Of a stretch of DNA of 11,971 nt, positions 1 through 7,213 are shown in pieces. Numbering within the stretch: the stretch's first letter is position 1; each line of letters begins with the position of its first letter. Source of the stretch: Natronohydrobacter sp. (GTDB lineage Bacteria; Pseudomonadota; Alphaproteobacteria; Rhodobacterales; Rhodobacteraceae); NCBI GenBank assembly GCA_007123015.1, contig SKSL01000134.1, forward strand, positions 1-11,971. The letters are read 5' to 3'. The notes beneath the pieces are model-generated. The model ran no database searches. It was not told the origin of the DNA and saw nothing but the letters and a program-made list of their open reading frames with translations. The translations under genes and the position numbers were made by a program.

Positions 1-971
1 AAGCCGACCGGATGCAGAATCTTGCCTTCACGGATGCCGAATGGCTGCCTGAACGCGATGTGATCCTGGAAGAGCGGGGGCAGGTGCTGGAAAGCCGTGT
101 GGGCGCGCAATTCAACGAGGCTTTGCTGGCCGCACTCTTCAAGGAACATCCTTACGGTGTGCCAATCATTGGCTGGCGGCATGAAATGGAAACCTTGACC
201 GACGAGATGGCGATGGATTTCTATCGTGCGCATTATGGACCGAATAATGCCATTCTGGTCATTGCCGGGGATGTGGACACGGAAGATGCCTTTGCGCTGG
301 CCAAGGAACATTACGGACCCATCCCACGCAATCCGGCGCTTGTGCCTGTGACCCGCCCGTCCGAGCCGCCGCATCTGGCCGCGCGCCGGGTCGTGATGGA
401 AGATGGCCGTGTCAGCAATCCTTATGTCAGCCGCGTCTACAAGGTGCCCCCGCGCCGCAGCGGTGACCCCTCGCAAGCCGCTGCATTGCAGATGCTGGCG
501 GCCCTTCTTGGGGGGTCGGCCACCACATCGGTGCTGGAACGGCAGTTGAATTTCGAAGAAGGCATCGCGCTGTCGGCATGGGCCAGTTACATGGGCATGA
601 TGCGCGACTATGGCATGTTCATGATGGGGATCACGCCAGTCGAAGGGGTCTCGCTCGATGAAGCAGAGGCCGCCATGGACCGGGTTTTTGCCGAATTTCT
701 GGAAGGCGGGGTCGATATGGCACAATTCGAGCGCGTTCGCCGGCAGATGCGCGCCTCTGAGATTTATGCGCTCGATGACACCCAATCGCGCGCGCGCCAA
801 TTTGGCATGGGCCTGAGCATCGGGCTGACTGTTGATGATATCACGGGCTGGATCGATGCGTTGGAGGCAGTCACGCCCGAGGATGTGATCGCGGCCGGGC
901 GCGATCTTCTGGATCGCCGGGCCTCTGTCACAGGTCATCTGATCCGCCCCCAGACGACCGAGGTGAACTGA
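1..971 (+). CDS. M16 family zinc metallopeptidase, 3' part (5' end outside window)
   Basis: The reading frame is open from the first bases of the window (codons in phase with base 3) to a TGA at 969-971, so the gene begins upstream. The ATG at 12 is internal, because it lies within the conserved stretch before DVILEERGQVLESR. Known M16 peptidases bind zinc with HxxEH plus a glutamate about 75 residues later. The HxxEH is off the window, but the expected distal glutamate is in the LEER segment (about bases 66-77). HPYGVPIIGW and the AHYGPNNAILVIAGDVD strand are typical of the family, as is the C-terminal half-domain with repeated M16 fold. The product probably degrades or processes peptides in the periplasm. 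It overlaps the next M16 gene by one base (ATGA), indicating an operon and probably a heterodimer with an active and an inactive subunit. The family call is secure; the substrate is unknown. Confidence 0.93.
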   Translation, partial: ADRMQNLAFTDAEWLPERDVILEERGQVLESRVGAQFNEALLAALFKEHPYGVPIIGWRHEMETLTDEMAMDFYRAHYGPNNAILVIAGDVDTEDAFALAKEHYGPIPRNPALVPVTRPSEPPHLAARRVVMEDGRVSNPYVSRVYKVPPRRSGDPSQAAALQMLAALLGGSATTSVLERQLNFEEGIALSAWASYMGMMRDYGMFMMGITPVEGVSLDEAEAAMDRVFAEFLEGGVDMAQFERVRRQMRASEIYALDDTQSRARQFGMGLSIGLTVDDITGWIDALEAVTPEDVIAAGRDLLDRRASVTGHLIRPQTTEVN

Positions 972-2266
972 TGAAACGCCTGATCGCCCTTTTCCTGCTT
1001 GTCGCCTTCCCGCTGCGCGCCGAAGTCGATATCACTCCGGTCACATCTGACACGGCCTTGACCGCCTGGCTGGTCGAAGAACGCTCGATCCCCTTTGTCT
1101 CGCTCGAATTGATTTTCGCGGGCGGGGCCATGATCGAAAGCGATGACACGGCCGGGGCCGTCAATCTGATGACAGCGCTCTTGTCCGAAGGGGCAGGGGA
1201 TCTGGATGCACAAGCCTTTGCCGCGCGCACCGAAGAGCTGACAGCAAGGATCAGCTTCTCGGCCTCGCGCGATTCGGTGTCTGTGTCAGCGCGCTTTCTG
1301 ACCGAAGATGCGGACGCAGTGATTGATCATCTGCGTCTGGCGCTGACAGACCCGCAGTTTGACGCAGCCGCAATCGAGCGCGTCCGGGGTCAAGTCCTGG
1401 CCAGCCTGCGCCGCGACGACCTGAACCCGAACACACTGGCATCGCGCGGGTTTAGCCGTGCGGCCTTTGGCGATCATCCTTATGGGCGCGAACCCAATGG
1501 TACGCCCGAAACTGTCGCCGCACTTGACCGCGACGATCTGCTGCGCGCGCATGCTGGTGCCATCGCGCGTGACCGCGTGTTTATTGGCGCAGCCGGCGAT
1601 ATTGGCGCAGAGGATCTGGCCGCGCTGCTGGACCGTCTGTTTGACGGCATTCCGGAAACTGGTGCTGATATGCCCGAGCGCGCTGACTTTCTGGCCGAAC
1701 CGGGGATCGAGGTGATCCCCTTCGACGGGCCGCAATCGGTCGTGGCTTTCGGTCATGCGGGCATTGCTCGCGATGATCCGGAGTTTCTGGCGGCTTTTGT
1801 TGTCAATGAAGTTTTCGGGGGCGGGCGCTTCGGCACGCGGCTGATGCGCTCGTTGCGTCAGGAACGCGGGCTGACCTACGGGATCGGGGCGTTCTTGTCG
1901 GCAGGTGCGCTGGGCGAAAGTTTCCAGGGGCGGCTTTCGACCGATAACGCCAATGTGGGGCTGGTGATCGAATTGCTGCGCGAAGAATGGACACAGATGG
2001 CCGAGGAGGGGATCACAGCCGAGGAACTGGAGCGCGTCCAGACATTTCTGACCGGCTCTTACCCGCTGCGCTTTGATGGCAATTCGTCTATCGCGTCGAT
2101 CATGGCCTCGATGCAATTCCAGGGCTTTGATCAGGATTATGTCAATATCCGCAATGACCTGATCCGCGATCTGACGCTTGATCAGGCCAATGACATGGCC
2201 GCGCGCCTGTTCGATCCGGATGCGCTGTTTTTCGTCATTGTCGGGCAGCCCGTCGGGGTAAACTAA
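971..2266 (+). CDS. M16 family peptidase-like protein, probably catalytically inactive partner subunit
   Basis: A 431-residue exported protein. MKRLIALFLLVAFPLRA is a Sec signal peptide with cleavage probable after residue 17. The start ATG overlaps the previous stop (ATGA), and a GAGGTGA Shine-Dalgarno-like stretch lies seven bases upstream inside the previous gene. The M16 fold is shown by FGDHPYGREPNGTPETV, a GAAGDI strand near residue 205, and SLRQERGLTYGIGAF around residues 292-306, the R...Y motif that M16 beta-type proteins use in binding substrate. At the expected HxxEH position (residues 65-69, after G62) the sequence is N-L-M-T-A, so all three zinc and catalytic residues are replaced. 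M16B enzymes commonly work as pairs with one active and one degenerate subunit; I infer that arrangement with the upstream gene. The substrate cannot be told from sequence. Confidence 0.93.
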   Translation: MKRLIALFLLVAFPLRAEVDITPVTSDTALTAWLVEERSIPFVSLELIFAGGAMIESDDTAGAVNLMTALLSEGAGDLDAQAFAARTEELTARISFSASRDSVSVSARFLTEDADAVIDHLRLALTDPQFDAAAIERVRGQVLASLRRDDLNPNTLASRGFSRAAFGDHPYGREPNGTPETVAALDRDDLLRAHAGAIARDRVFIGAAGDIGAEDLAALLDRLFDGIPETGADMPERADFLAEPGIEVIPFDGPQSVVAFGHAGIARDDPEFLAAFVVNEVFGGGRFGTRLMRSLRQERGLTYGIGAFLSAGALGESFQGRLSTDNANVGLVIELLREEWTQMAEEGITAEELERVQTFLTGSYPLRFDGNSSIASIMASMQFQGFDQDYVNIRNDLIRDLTLDQANDMAARLFDPDALFFVIVGQPVGVN

Positions 2267-2281
2267 CTTGGCAAAAGCTAG

Positions 2282-2312
2282 GCATTCATGCTACATCATG
2301 TAGCATGAATGC
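2282..2312 (+). promoter_or_regulatory. Perfect 31-bp palindrome spanning the mutL start codon
   Basis: Left arm GCATTCATGCTACAT (2282-2296), centre C (2297), and right arm ATGTAGCATGAATGC (2298-2312) are exact reverse complements, with 15-bp arms. As RNA it would fold into a 14-bp stem with a 3-nt loop, with the mutL AUG (2305-2307) inside the 3' arm. No Shine-Dalgarno sequence directly precedes the mutL AUG, so translation may depend on opening this hairpin or on coupling from upstream. As DNA it could be an operator. It lacks a GC-rich stem and a T-run, so it is not a standard terminator for the M16 genes. The structure is seen directly; the function is inferred. Confidence 0.8.
2288..2308 (+). 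CDS. Possible six-codon upstream ORF (MLHHVA) coupled to mutL
   Basis: ATG at 2288 reads M-L-H-H-V-A and stops at TGA 2306-2308, overlapping the mutL ATG (2305-2307) as ATGA. A weak Shine-Dalgarno-like AGG lies five bases upstream of 2288 (CTAGG, 2278-2282), better placed than anything for mutL itself. A second ATG at 2298 is followed at once by TAG, a minimal start-stop pair. Ribosomes terminating at 2308 could restart on mutL. Such a short ORF can arise by chance, especially inside a palindrome, so it is tentative. Confidence 0.3.
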   Translation: MLHHVA

Positions 2313-4134
2313 ACCCGACCCCAATATACGCCCGGAAATTCGCCAGCTCGATGAAGCTGCGGTCAACCGTATCGCAGCCGGTGAAATGGTCGAGCGTCCG
2401 GCCTCTGCAGTCAAGGAACTGGTCGAGAATGCGCTTGATGCAGGCGCGCAGCGGATCGAGGTCGCATACGCAGATGGTGGCAAGACGCTGATCCGTGTGC
2501 GTGACGACGGCCATGGGATGCGTGGGGCGGATCTGCCTCTGGCATTGTCCCGCCACGCGACTTCGAAAATCGACGGGACGGATCTGCTGAACATCCATTC
2601 TTTCGGGTTCCGGGGTGAGGCGCTGGCGTCGTTGGGCGCAGTCGGGCGGCTGACGATCAGCACCCGTGCAGCGGGTGAAGAGGGGGCGGCCATCACGGTC
2701 GAAGGCGGGCGCATGGGGGCCGTGCGCCCAGAGGCCGCACGCTACGGTACCACAGTCACCCTGCGCGATCTGTTCTATGCCACGCCTGCGCGGCTGAAAT
2801 TCATGCGCTCGGACCGGGCTGAAGCACAGGCGATTGCCGATGTAGTCAAGCGCCTTGCTCTGGCCGAACCCTATGTCAGCTTCACTCTGGCAGATGTGTC
2901 AAGCGACACCCCGCGCGAGGTCTTCCGCGCTGATGCGGCCCAGGGCGCGCTGTTCGACGCGCTGGAAGTGCGCATGGCCAGCGTCATCGGGCGCGATTTT
3001 TCGGATAATGCACTCAGGATTGATGCAGAACGCGAAGGGCTGCATCTGACAGGTTTCGCGGCACTGCCGACCTATTCGCGCGGTGCGGCAGTTGCGCAAT
3101 ATCTCTTCGTGAATGGCCGCCCTGTGCGCGACAAGATGCTGCTCGGCGCGCTGCGCGCGGCTTATGCAGATGTACTGTCGCGGGACCGCCACCCGGTCGC
3201 TGCGCTTTTTCTGGCCTGCGCGCCGGAACTGGTCGATGTGAACGTGCATCCGGCCAAATCCGAAGTGCGTTTTCGGGATCCGGGACTCGCGCGTGGGCTT
3301 CTTGTCAGCGCGCTGCGCCATGCGCTGGCAGGGGCCGGACATCGCGCGTCCAGTACAGTGGCGGGCGCGATGCTGGGCGCAATGCAGCCACAACGCGGGG
3401 TAGCGTCTTATCAGATGGACCGACCCTCGCGCCAGGCCGCGCAGAGCGCTTATCAGCTTCAGGCGCCGCAGGGCTTTTCCGAGGCCCCTGCGCTCTGGTC
3501 TGACGCCGAAACAGTCTCGGCGCGTCCGGCGGCCGCCATTGATGATGCGCTCGACGCGCCATTGGGGGCAGCGCGTGCGCAATTGCACGAGACCTATATC
3601 ATCGCCCAGACGCGCGACGGGATAGTGCTTGTCGATGCCCATGCCGCGCATGAGCGGCTGGTCTACGAGCGCCTGAAGGCGCAGCGCTCTGAAGCCGGCA
3701 TCGCCACACAGGCGCTTCTGATCCCCGAAATCATCGCGCTGTCCAGTCTTGAAGCGGCGCAGCTTCTGGCCCTGACCGCTGATCTGGCGCAGCTGGGGCT
3801 GGTGATTGAGAGCTTTGGCGGCAGCAGCATCATGGTCCGCGAAACACCTGCCATTCTGGGGCAGGTTGATGCACGTGGGCTGATTCGCGATATTCTTGAC
3901 GAACTGTCCGATCTGGACCAGAGCGCTGCGCTGCAAACACGGCTGAATGCAGTGCTGTCGCGCATGGCCTGTCACGGGTCCGTGCGCGCAGGCCGCGCGC
4001 TGCGCGTCGAAGAGATGAATGCATTGTTGCGCGAAATGGAAGCCACGCCGCTCTCGGGCCAATGCAACCATGGGCGGCCGACCTCTGTCACTTTGTCATT
4101 GGCTGAGATCGAAAAACTCTTCGGGCGCAGATAG
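2305..4134 (+). CDS. mutL: DNA mismatch repair protein MutL
   Basis: A 609-residue MutL, the mediator that links MutS mismatch recognition to strand incision. The N-terminal GHKL ATPase motifs are complete: KELVENALDAGA (37-48), DDGHGM (67-72), RHATSKI (83-89), SFGFRGEALASL (99-110) and YGTTVTLRDLFYATPARLKF (147-166). DVNVHPAKSEVRF (311-323) closes the transducer domain. Residues about 345-425 form a variable linker. The C-terminal dimerisation domain carries DAHAAHERLVYE (444-455, the DQHA(x)2E(x)4E endonuclease motif with Q replaced by A), ACHGSVRAG (555-563) and CNHGRP (587-592). This is the nicking type of MutL found in bacteria without MutH. A stop (TAG 2302-2304) directly precedes the ATG and no other in-frame ATG occurs before the conserved domain, so the start is fixed at 2305 even though it lies in a palindrome without its own Shine-Dalgarno sequence. 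Confidence 0.97.
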   Translation: MNAPDPNIRPEIRQLDEAAVNRIAAGEMVERPASAVKELVENALDAGAQRIEVAYADGGKTLIRVRDDGHGMRGADLPLALSRHATSKIDGTDLLNIHSFGFRGEALASLGAVGRLTISTRAAGEEGAAITVEGGRMGAVRPEAARYGTTVTLRDLFYATPARLKFMRSDRAEAQAIADVVKRLALAEPYVSFTLADVSSDTPREVFRADAAQGALFDALEVRMASVIGRDFSDNALRIDAEREGLHLTGFAALPTYSRGAAVAQYLFVNGRPVRDKMLLGALRAAYADVLSRDRHPVAALFLACAPELVDVNVHPAKSEVRFRDPGLARGLLVSALRHALAGAGHRASSTVAGAMLGAMQPQRGVASYQMDRPSRQAAQSAYQLQAPQGFSEAPALWSDAETVSARPAAAIDDALDAPLGAARAQLHETYIIAQTRDGIVLVDAHAAHERLVYERLKAQRSEAGIATQALLIPEIIALSSLEAAQLLALTADLAQLGLVIESFGGSSIMVRETPAILGQVDARGLIRDILDELSDLDQSAALQTRLNAVLSRMACHGSVRAGRALRVEEMNALLREMEATPLSGQCNHGRPTSVTLSLAEIEKLFGRR

Positions 4135-4152
4135 ACGACCGGAATTGAAGCC

Positions 4153-4198
4153 TTGCCCTGCGGCGCTAGCTGGCAATCGACAGAGAGTGACAGGGCAA
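4153..4198 (+). repeat. Inverted repeat in the mutL-photolyase gap
   Basis: TTGCCCTG (4153-4160) and CAGGGCAA (4191-4198) are exact 8-bp inverted repeats separated by 30 bases. The right arm lies just upstream of the photolyase-like ATG (4203), where the ribosome would bind. In RNA it could mask the ribosome-binding region; in DNA it could be a regulator site. The arms are short, so a chance origin is possible. Confidence 0.4.
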
Positions 4199-4202
4199 AA
4201 GC

Positions 4203-5420
4203 ATGAAAACCACCGACGCGACGCGGGCCGCAGGACTTGAACGCTTGGCCGCTTTCACACCGCGCATGGGGCGGCATTACACGGCTGGGCGCAATTTCGA
4301 TCTGGGGCCTGACCGGCACAAGGATGTCTCTGGCCTGTCGCCCTATCTGCGCAGGCGGCTGGTGCTGGAAGAAGAAGCCGCAGAGGCTGCCTTGGCTGCG
4401 CATGGGGCGGACGGCGCCGAGAAATTCCTGCAAGAAGTGCTGTGGCGCGGCTATTTCAAAGGCTGGCTTGAGCATCGACCAAGTGTCTGGACCAGCTATC
4501 GCGACGGGCTTTGGCGCGATCTGCAGGCGCTGGAACGGGATCGTGGCCAGCGGCGTGAAATAGCGGCCGCTGAAGCAGGACAGACCGGGATCGACTGTTT
4601 CGATGCCTGGGCGCAGGAATTGGTGCAGACCGGCTACCTGCACAATCACGCGCGCATGTGGTTTGCCTCGATCTGGATTTTCACATTGGGCTTGCCGTGG
4701 CGCTTGGGGGCGGATTTCTTCTATCGGCATTTGCTCGATGGGGATCCCGCCTCGAACACGCTCAGTTGGCGTTGGGTGGCGGGGCTGCACACGCGCGGGA
4801 AATTCTACGAGGCGAAGGCGTGGAATATCGCGAAATTCACCGGCCAGCGTTTCGCGCCGCGCGAGCAGGATTTGGCCGTTGTGACCGAAGGGCTGGAAGG
4901 GCAAGAGCCCAAGGGCCTGCCCTCGCGCAGCCCGCTGCGTCAGCCGCGCGTGCCAAAGCCAGATGCGCCAAGCCTGTTGCTGATCACGGAAGAAGACTGC
5001 TGTCTGGAAGATTTCCAGATCGAGCAGTTGGACCTGCGCGGGGTGATTGCCTTGCGCAGCGCGCATTTGCGCTCACCCGGGTCAGTCGCGGAGCATGTGC
5101 TGGCCTTCGAGCACGCGGCGCTCAAGGACGCCGCTGCGCGGATTGGCGTGTCTTGCGAGATCAGGCAGGCCGGGGTTGAACGTGATCTGGCCAAATGGGC
5201 CGTTGATCTGGGCGCAGAGCAGATCGTGACGGCTTTCGTGCCGACAGGCCCGTTGCGCGACTGGCTGGATACAGCTGAACCGAGCTTGCAGGCGCAAGGC
5301 GTAGACCTTTGTGAATGGCAGCGGGCTTGGGATCAGGCCATATGGCCACATGCGACGGCCGGGTTCTTCAAGGTCAAAAAGGCTATGCCCCGGATTTTGG
5401 GGCAGCGCCAACTGGTGTGA
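4203..5420 (+). CDS. Photolyase/cryptochrome-family flavoprotein with FAD domain first
   Basis: A 405-residue protein. Residues about 1-215 match the helical FAD-binding half of photolyases: GLSPYLRRRLVLEE (44-57), KFLQEVLWRGYFKGW (74-88), TGYLHNHARMWFAS (143-156), LLDGDPASNTLSWRWVAG (177-194), then GKFYEAKAWNIAKFTG (199-214). N185, W189 and W191 align with E. coli photolyase residues N378 (near flavin N5), W382 and W384. In ordinary photolyases an alpha/beta domain precedes this. Here about 255-395 follow it and look like that domain: LLLITEED, a helix AFEHAALKDAAARIGV, GAEQIVTAFVPTGPLRDWLD, and WPHATAGFFKVKKAMP. Likely role: light-driven DNA repair or blue-light sensing; I cannot separate these. 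No four-cysteine Fe-S set is evident. It lies 68 bp after mutL on the same strand, a DNA-repair context. The start is the first in-frame ATG; its Shine-Dalgarno sequence is weak. Confidence 0.88.
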   Translation: MKTTDATRAAGLERLAAFTPRMGRHYTAGRNFDLGPDRHKDVSGLSPYLRRRLVLEEEAAEAALAAHGADGAEKFLQEVLWRGYFKGWLEHRPSVWTSYRDGLWRDLQALERDRGQRREIAAAEAGQTGIDCFDAWAQELVQTGYLHNHARMWFASIWIFTLGLPWRLGADFFYRHLLDGDPASNTLSWRWVAGLHTRGKFYEAKAWNIAKFTGQRFAPREQDLAVVTEGLEGQEPKGLPSRSPLRQPRVPKPDAPSLLLITEEDCCLEDFQIEQLDLRGVIALRSAHLRSPGSVAEHVLAFEHAALKDAAARIGVSCEIRQAGVERDLAKWAVDLGAEQIVTAFVPTGPLRDWLDTAEPSLQAQGVDLCEWQRAWDQAIWPHATAGFFKVKKAMPRILGQRQLV

Positions 5421-5428
5421 TGGGGAAA

Positions 5429-5443
5429 GCGCCCCTTCGGCGC
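5429..5443. terminator. Small GC hairpin after the photolyase-like gene
   Basis: GCGCC (5429-5433), loop CCTTC, and GGCGC (5439-5443) lie nine bases after the photolyase-like stop. There is no T-run after it. It may help end the + strand transcript together with the stronger hairpin at 5477-5500. Confidence 0.3.
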
Positions 5444-5476
5444 CCACCCGCCCAACCCATGCACCTCAGGGGCGCT

Positions 5477-5500
5477 GCCTGTGCCCAAGCGGGCACAGGC
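5477..5500. terminator. Strong hairpin between convergent genes
   Basis: GCCTGTGCCC (5477-5486), loop AAGC, and GGGCACAGGC (5491-5500) make a perfect 10-bp stem that can extend by a GU and a GC pair. It sits between the stop of the + strand photolyase-like gene (5420) and the stop of the - strand mcd (5508), where a two-way terminator is expected. Neither side has a T-run, so it is not a classical intrinsic terminator; it could stall polymerase or protect 3' ends from exonuclease. Confidence 0.5.
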
Positions 5501-5507
5501 GGGGCTG

Positions 5508-7169
5508 TTACAGCAAGCGGCGCGCGATGACCTGCGCCTGAATCTCGCCTGCGCCTTCAAAGATATTGAGGATACGCGCGTCGCAGAGAATACGGCTGAT
5601 CTGATATTCCAGCGCGAAGCCGTTGCCGCCATGGATCTGCAGCGCATTATCCGCGCAAGACCAAGCCACACGCGCGCCCAGAAGCTTGGCCATGCCCGCT
5701 TCCAGATCGCAGCGCCGCTCGGCATCTTTCTCGCGGGCGCTGAAATAGGTCAGCTGACGCGCGATCATGATTTCGACGGCCATCATCGCGAGTTTCGCCG
5801 CTACACGCGGGAATTCGATGAGGGATTTGCCGAATTGCTTGCGATCTTCCGCATATTGCATCCCGACTTCCAGCGCATTCTGCGCGACACCTATGGCGCG
5901 GGCCGCTGTCTGGATGCGTGCGGATTCAAAGGTCTGCATCAATTGCTTGAAGCCCTGACCCTCGACCCCGCCTAGAAGGTTCTCGCCCTTGACCTTGAAA
6001 TCGTCGAAATTGACTGTGTATTCCTTCATGCCGCGATAGCCGAGCACCTCGATCTCACCGCCTGACAGCCCCTCATCGACGAAAGGCGTCGCATCTGTGC
6101 CGGGCGTCTTTTCGGCCAGGAACATCGACAATCCGCGATAATCCTTGGTGTCGGGGATGGTGCGTGCCAGCACAGTCATGACATGGGTGCGCGCAGCATG
6201 AGTGATCCAGGTCTTGTTGCCATTGACCACCCAATCCTCACCGTCCTTGACCGCACGGGTGCGCAGGCTGCCCAGATCAGAGCCGGTATTGGGTTCCGTG
6301 AACACGGCCGTTGGCAGGATTTCGCCGCTCGACAGTTTCGGCAGCCACTGTTCTTTCTGCTCTTGCGTGCCGCCGCAAATGATCAGTTCGGCCGCGATTT
6401 CGGTGCGTGTGCCAAGGCTGCCCACACCGATATAGCCGCGCGACAGCTCTTCCGAAACCACCACCATCGCAGATTTGGGCATGCCCAGACCGCCGAATTC
6501 TTCCGGAATGGTCAGACCGAATACGCCCATTTCGGCCAGCTGGTCGATCACCTCCATCGGGATCAACTCGTCCTTGAGATGCCATTCATGGGCATGGGGC
6601 GCGACTTGCTCATCGGAATAGCGGCGGAACTGATCGCGGATCATTTCGAGCTCTTCATCCAGACCCGTCGCCCCGAATGTGGCGCGCCCGTGGTTCGAGC
6701 GCATATGCCCCACCAGTGACATACGCGCCGCGTCAGTGTTACCGTCGCGGCGCAACTGGCCGCAAGCCCCGCTGTCCAGATCGGCCGAGATGCCCATATC
6801 GGACAGACGTGCGACTTCGCCCTGATTCATCGGGATGCCGCCTGCGATCTGGTTCAGATATTCGCCAAACCCGATTTGCAGGATCAGCTGTTCCATCTCG
6901 CCGAAACGGCCCTCTTCGACCAGACGTTCGGCCCAGCCCTGCATCTGGCGCAGACTTTCGACGTAGGTTGCAAGCCAGGCCAGCCCATGCGTGGCATATT
7001 GATCGACCTCCAACAGGGTCGCATCGACCTTGCCGCCCGGAGCGATCCGAATGCGCATCGCTTCCAAAGCCTGTTCCAGCGCTTGTTCGACCGGGGGCAG
7101 GGCCGCGCGGGTCACAGTCAACAGGTCAGCCATCACTGGGCTGGGCAGGGATTGTCCATCATGCGGCAT
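5508..7169 (-). CDS. mcd: Acyl-CoA dehydrogenase, probably (2S)-methylsuccinyl-CoA dehydrogenase
   Basis: A 553-residue FAD enzyme expected to oxidise (2S)-methylsuccinyl-CoA to mesaconyl-CoA in the ethylmalonyl-CoA pathway for acetate or C1 assimilation, passing electrons to ETF. Residues about 170-553 are a complete acyl-CoA dehydrogenase: TEPNTGSD (291-298, signature 1), a middle beta domain, FESARIQTAARAIGVAQNAL, QIHGGNGF (signature 2), and IFEGAGEIQ near the end, where E538 aligns with the catalytic glutamate of medium-chain enzymes. An extra N-terminal region of about 170 residues, including HGLAWLATYVESLRQM (61-76), makes it far longer than ordinary members (about 380-400 residues) and is the known hallmark of Mcd. 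The start at 7169 has a GGAG six bases upstream; M13 is an alternative. It has its own candidate promoter. Substrate assignment is by architecture and recall, not by search. Confidence 0.88.
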   Translation of the reverse strand: MPHDGQSLPSPVMADLLTVTRAALPPVEQALEQALEAMRIRIAPGGKVDATLLEVDQYATHGLAWLATYVESLRQMQGWAERLVEEGRFGEMEQLILQIGFGEYLNQIAGGIPMNQGEVARLSDMGISADLDSGACGQLRRDGNTDAARMSLVGHMRSNHGRATFGATGLDEELEMIRDQFRRYSDEQVAPHAHEWHLKDELIPMEVIDQLAEMGVFGLTIPEEFGGLGMPKSAMVVVSEELSRGYIGVGSLGTRTEIAAELIICGGTQEQKEQWLPKLSSGEILPTAVFTEPNTGSDLGSLRTRAVKDGEDWVVNGNKTWITHAARTHVMTVLARTIPDTKDYRGLSMFLAEKTPGTDATPFVDEGLSGGEIEVLGYRGMKEYTVNFDDFKVKGENLLGGVEGQGFKQLMQTFESARIQTAARAIGVAQNALEVGMQYAEDRKQFGKSLIEFPRVAAKLAMMAVEIMIARQLTYFSAREKDAERRCDLEAGMAKLLGARVAWSCADNALQIHGGNGFALEYQISRILCDARILNIFEGAGEIQAQVIARRLL

Positions 7170-7213
7170 GGGTCACTCCGTTCTTGCTATCGTTCATTTT
7201 GCACTTGCGGCAT

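Noticed and set aside
1286..2116. 276-codon open frame on the - strand inside the second M16 gene
   Set aside because: It is an antisense shadow of a gene with clear M16 features.
2281..2312. Palindrome at mutL as a Rho-independent terminator of the M16 genes
   Set aside because: The stem is AT-moderate, no T-run follows, and it overlaps the next coding start.
2899..4071. 390-codon open frame on the - strand inside mutL
   Set aside because: It is fully opposite a gene with all MutL motifs; the frame has no family features and is the kind of antisense frame common in GC-rich DNA.
3972..5066. 364-codon open frame on the - strand across the end of mutL and the photolyase-like gene
   Set aside because: It runs antisense across two well-supported genes and has no recognisable domain or start signal.
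6183..6719. 178-codon open frame on the + strand inside mcd
   Set aside because: It is opposite the conserved acyl-CoA dehydrogenase core and has no features of its own.
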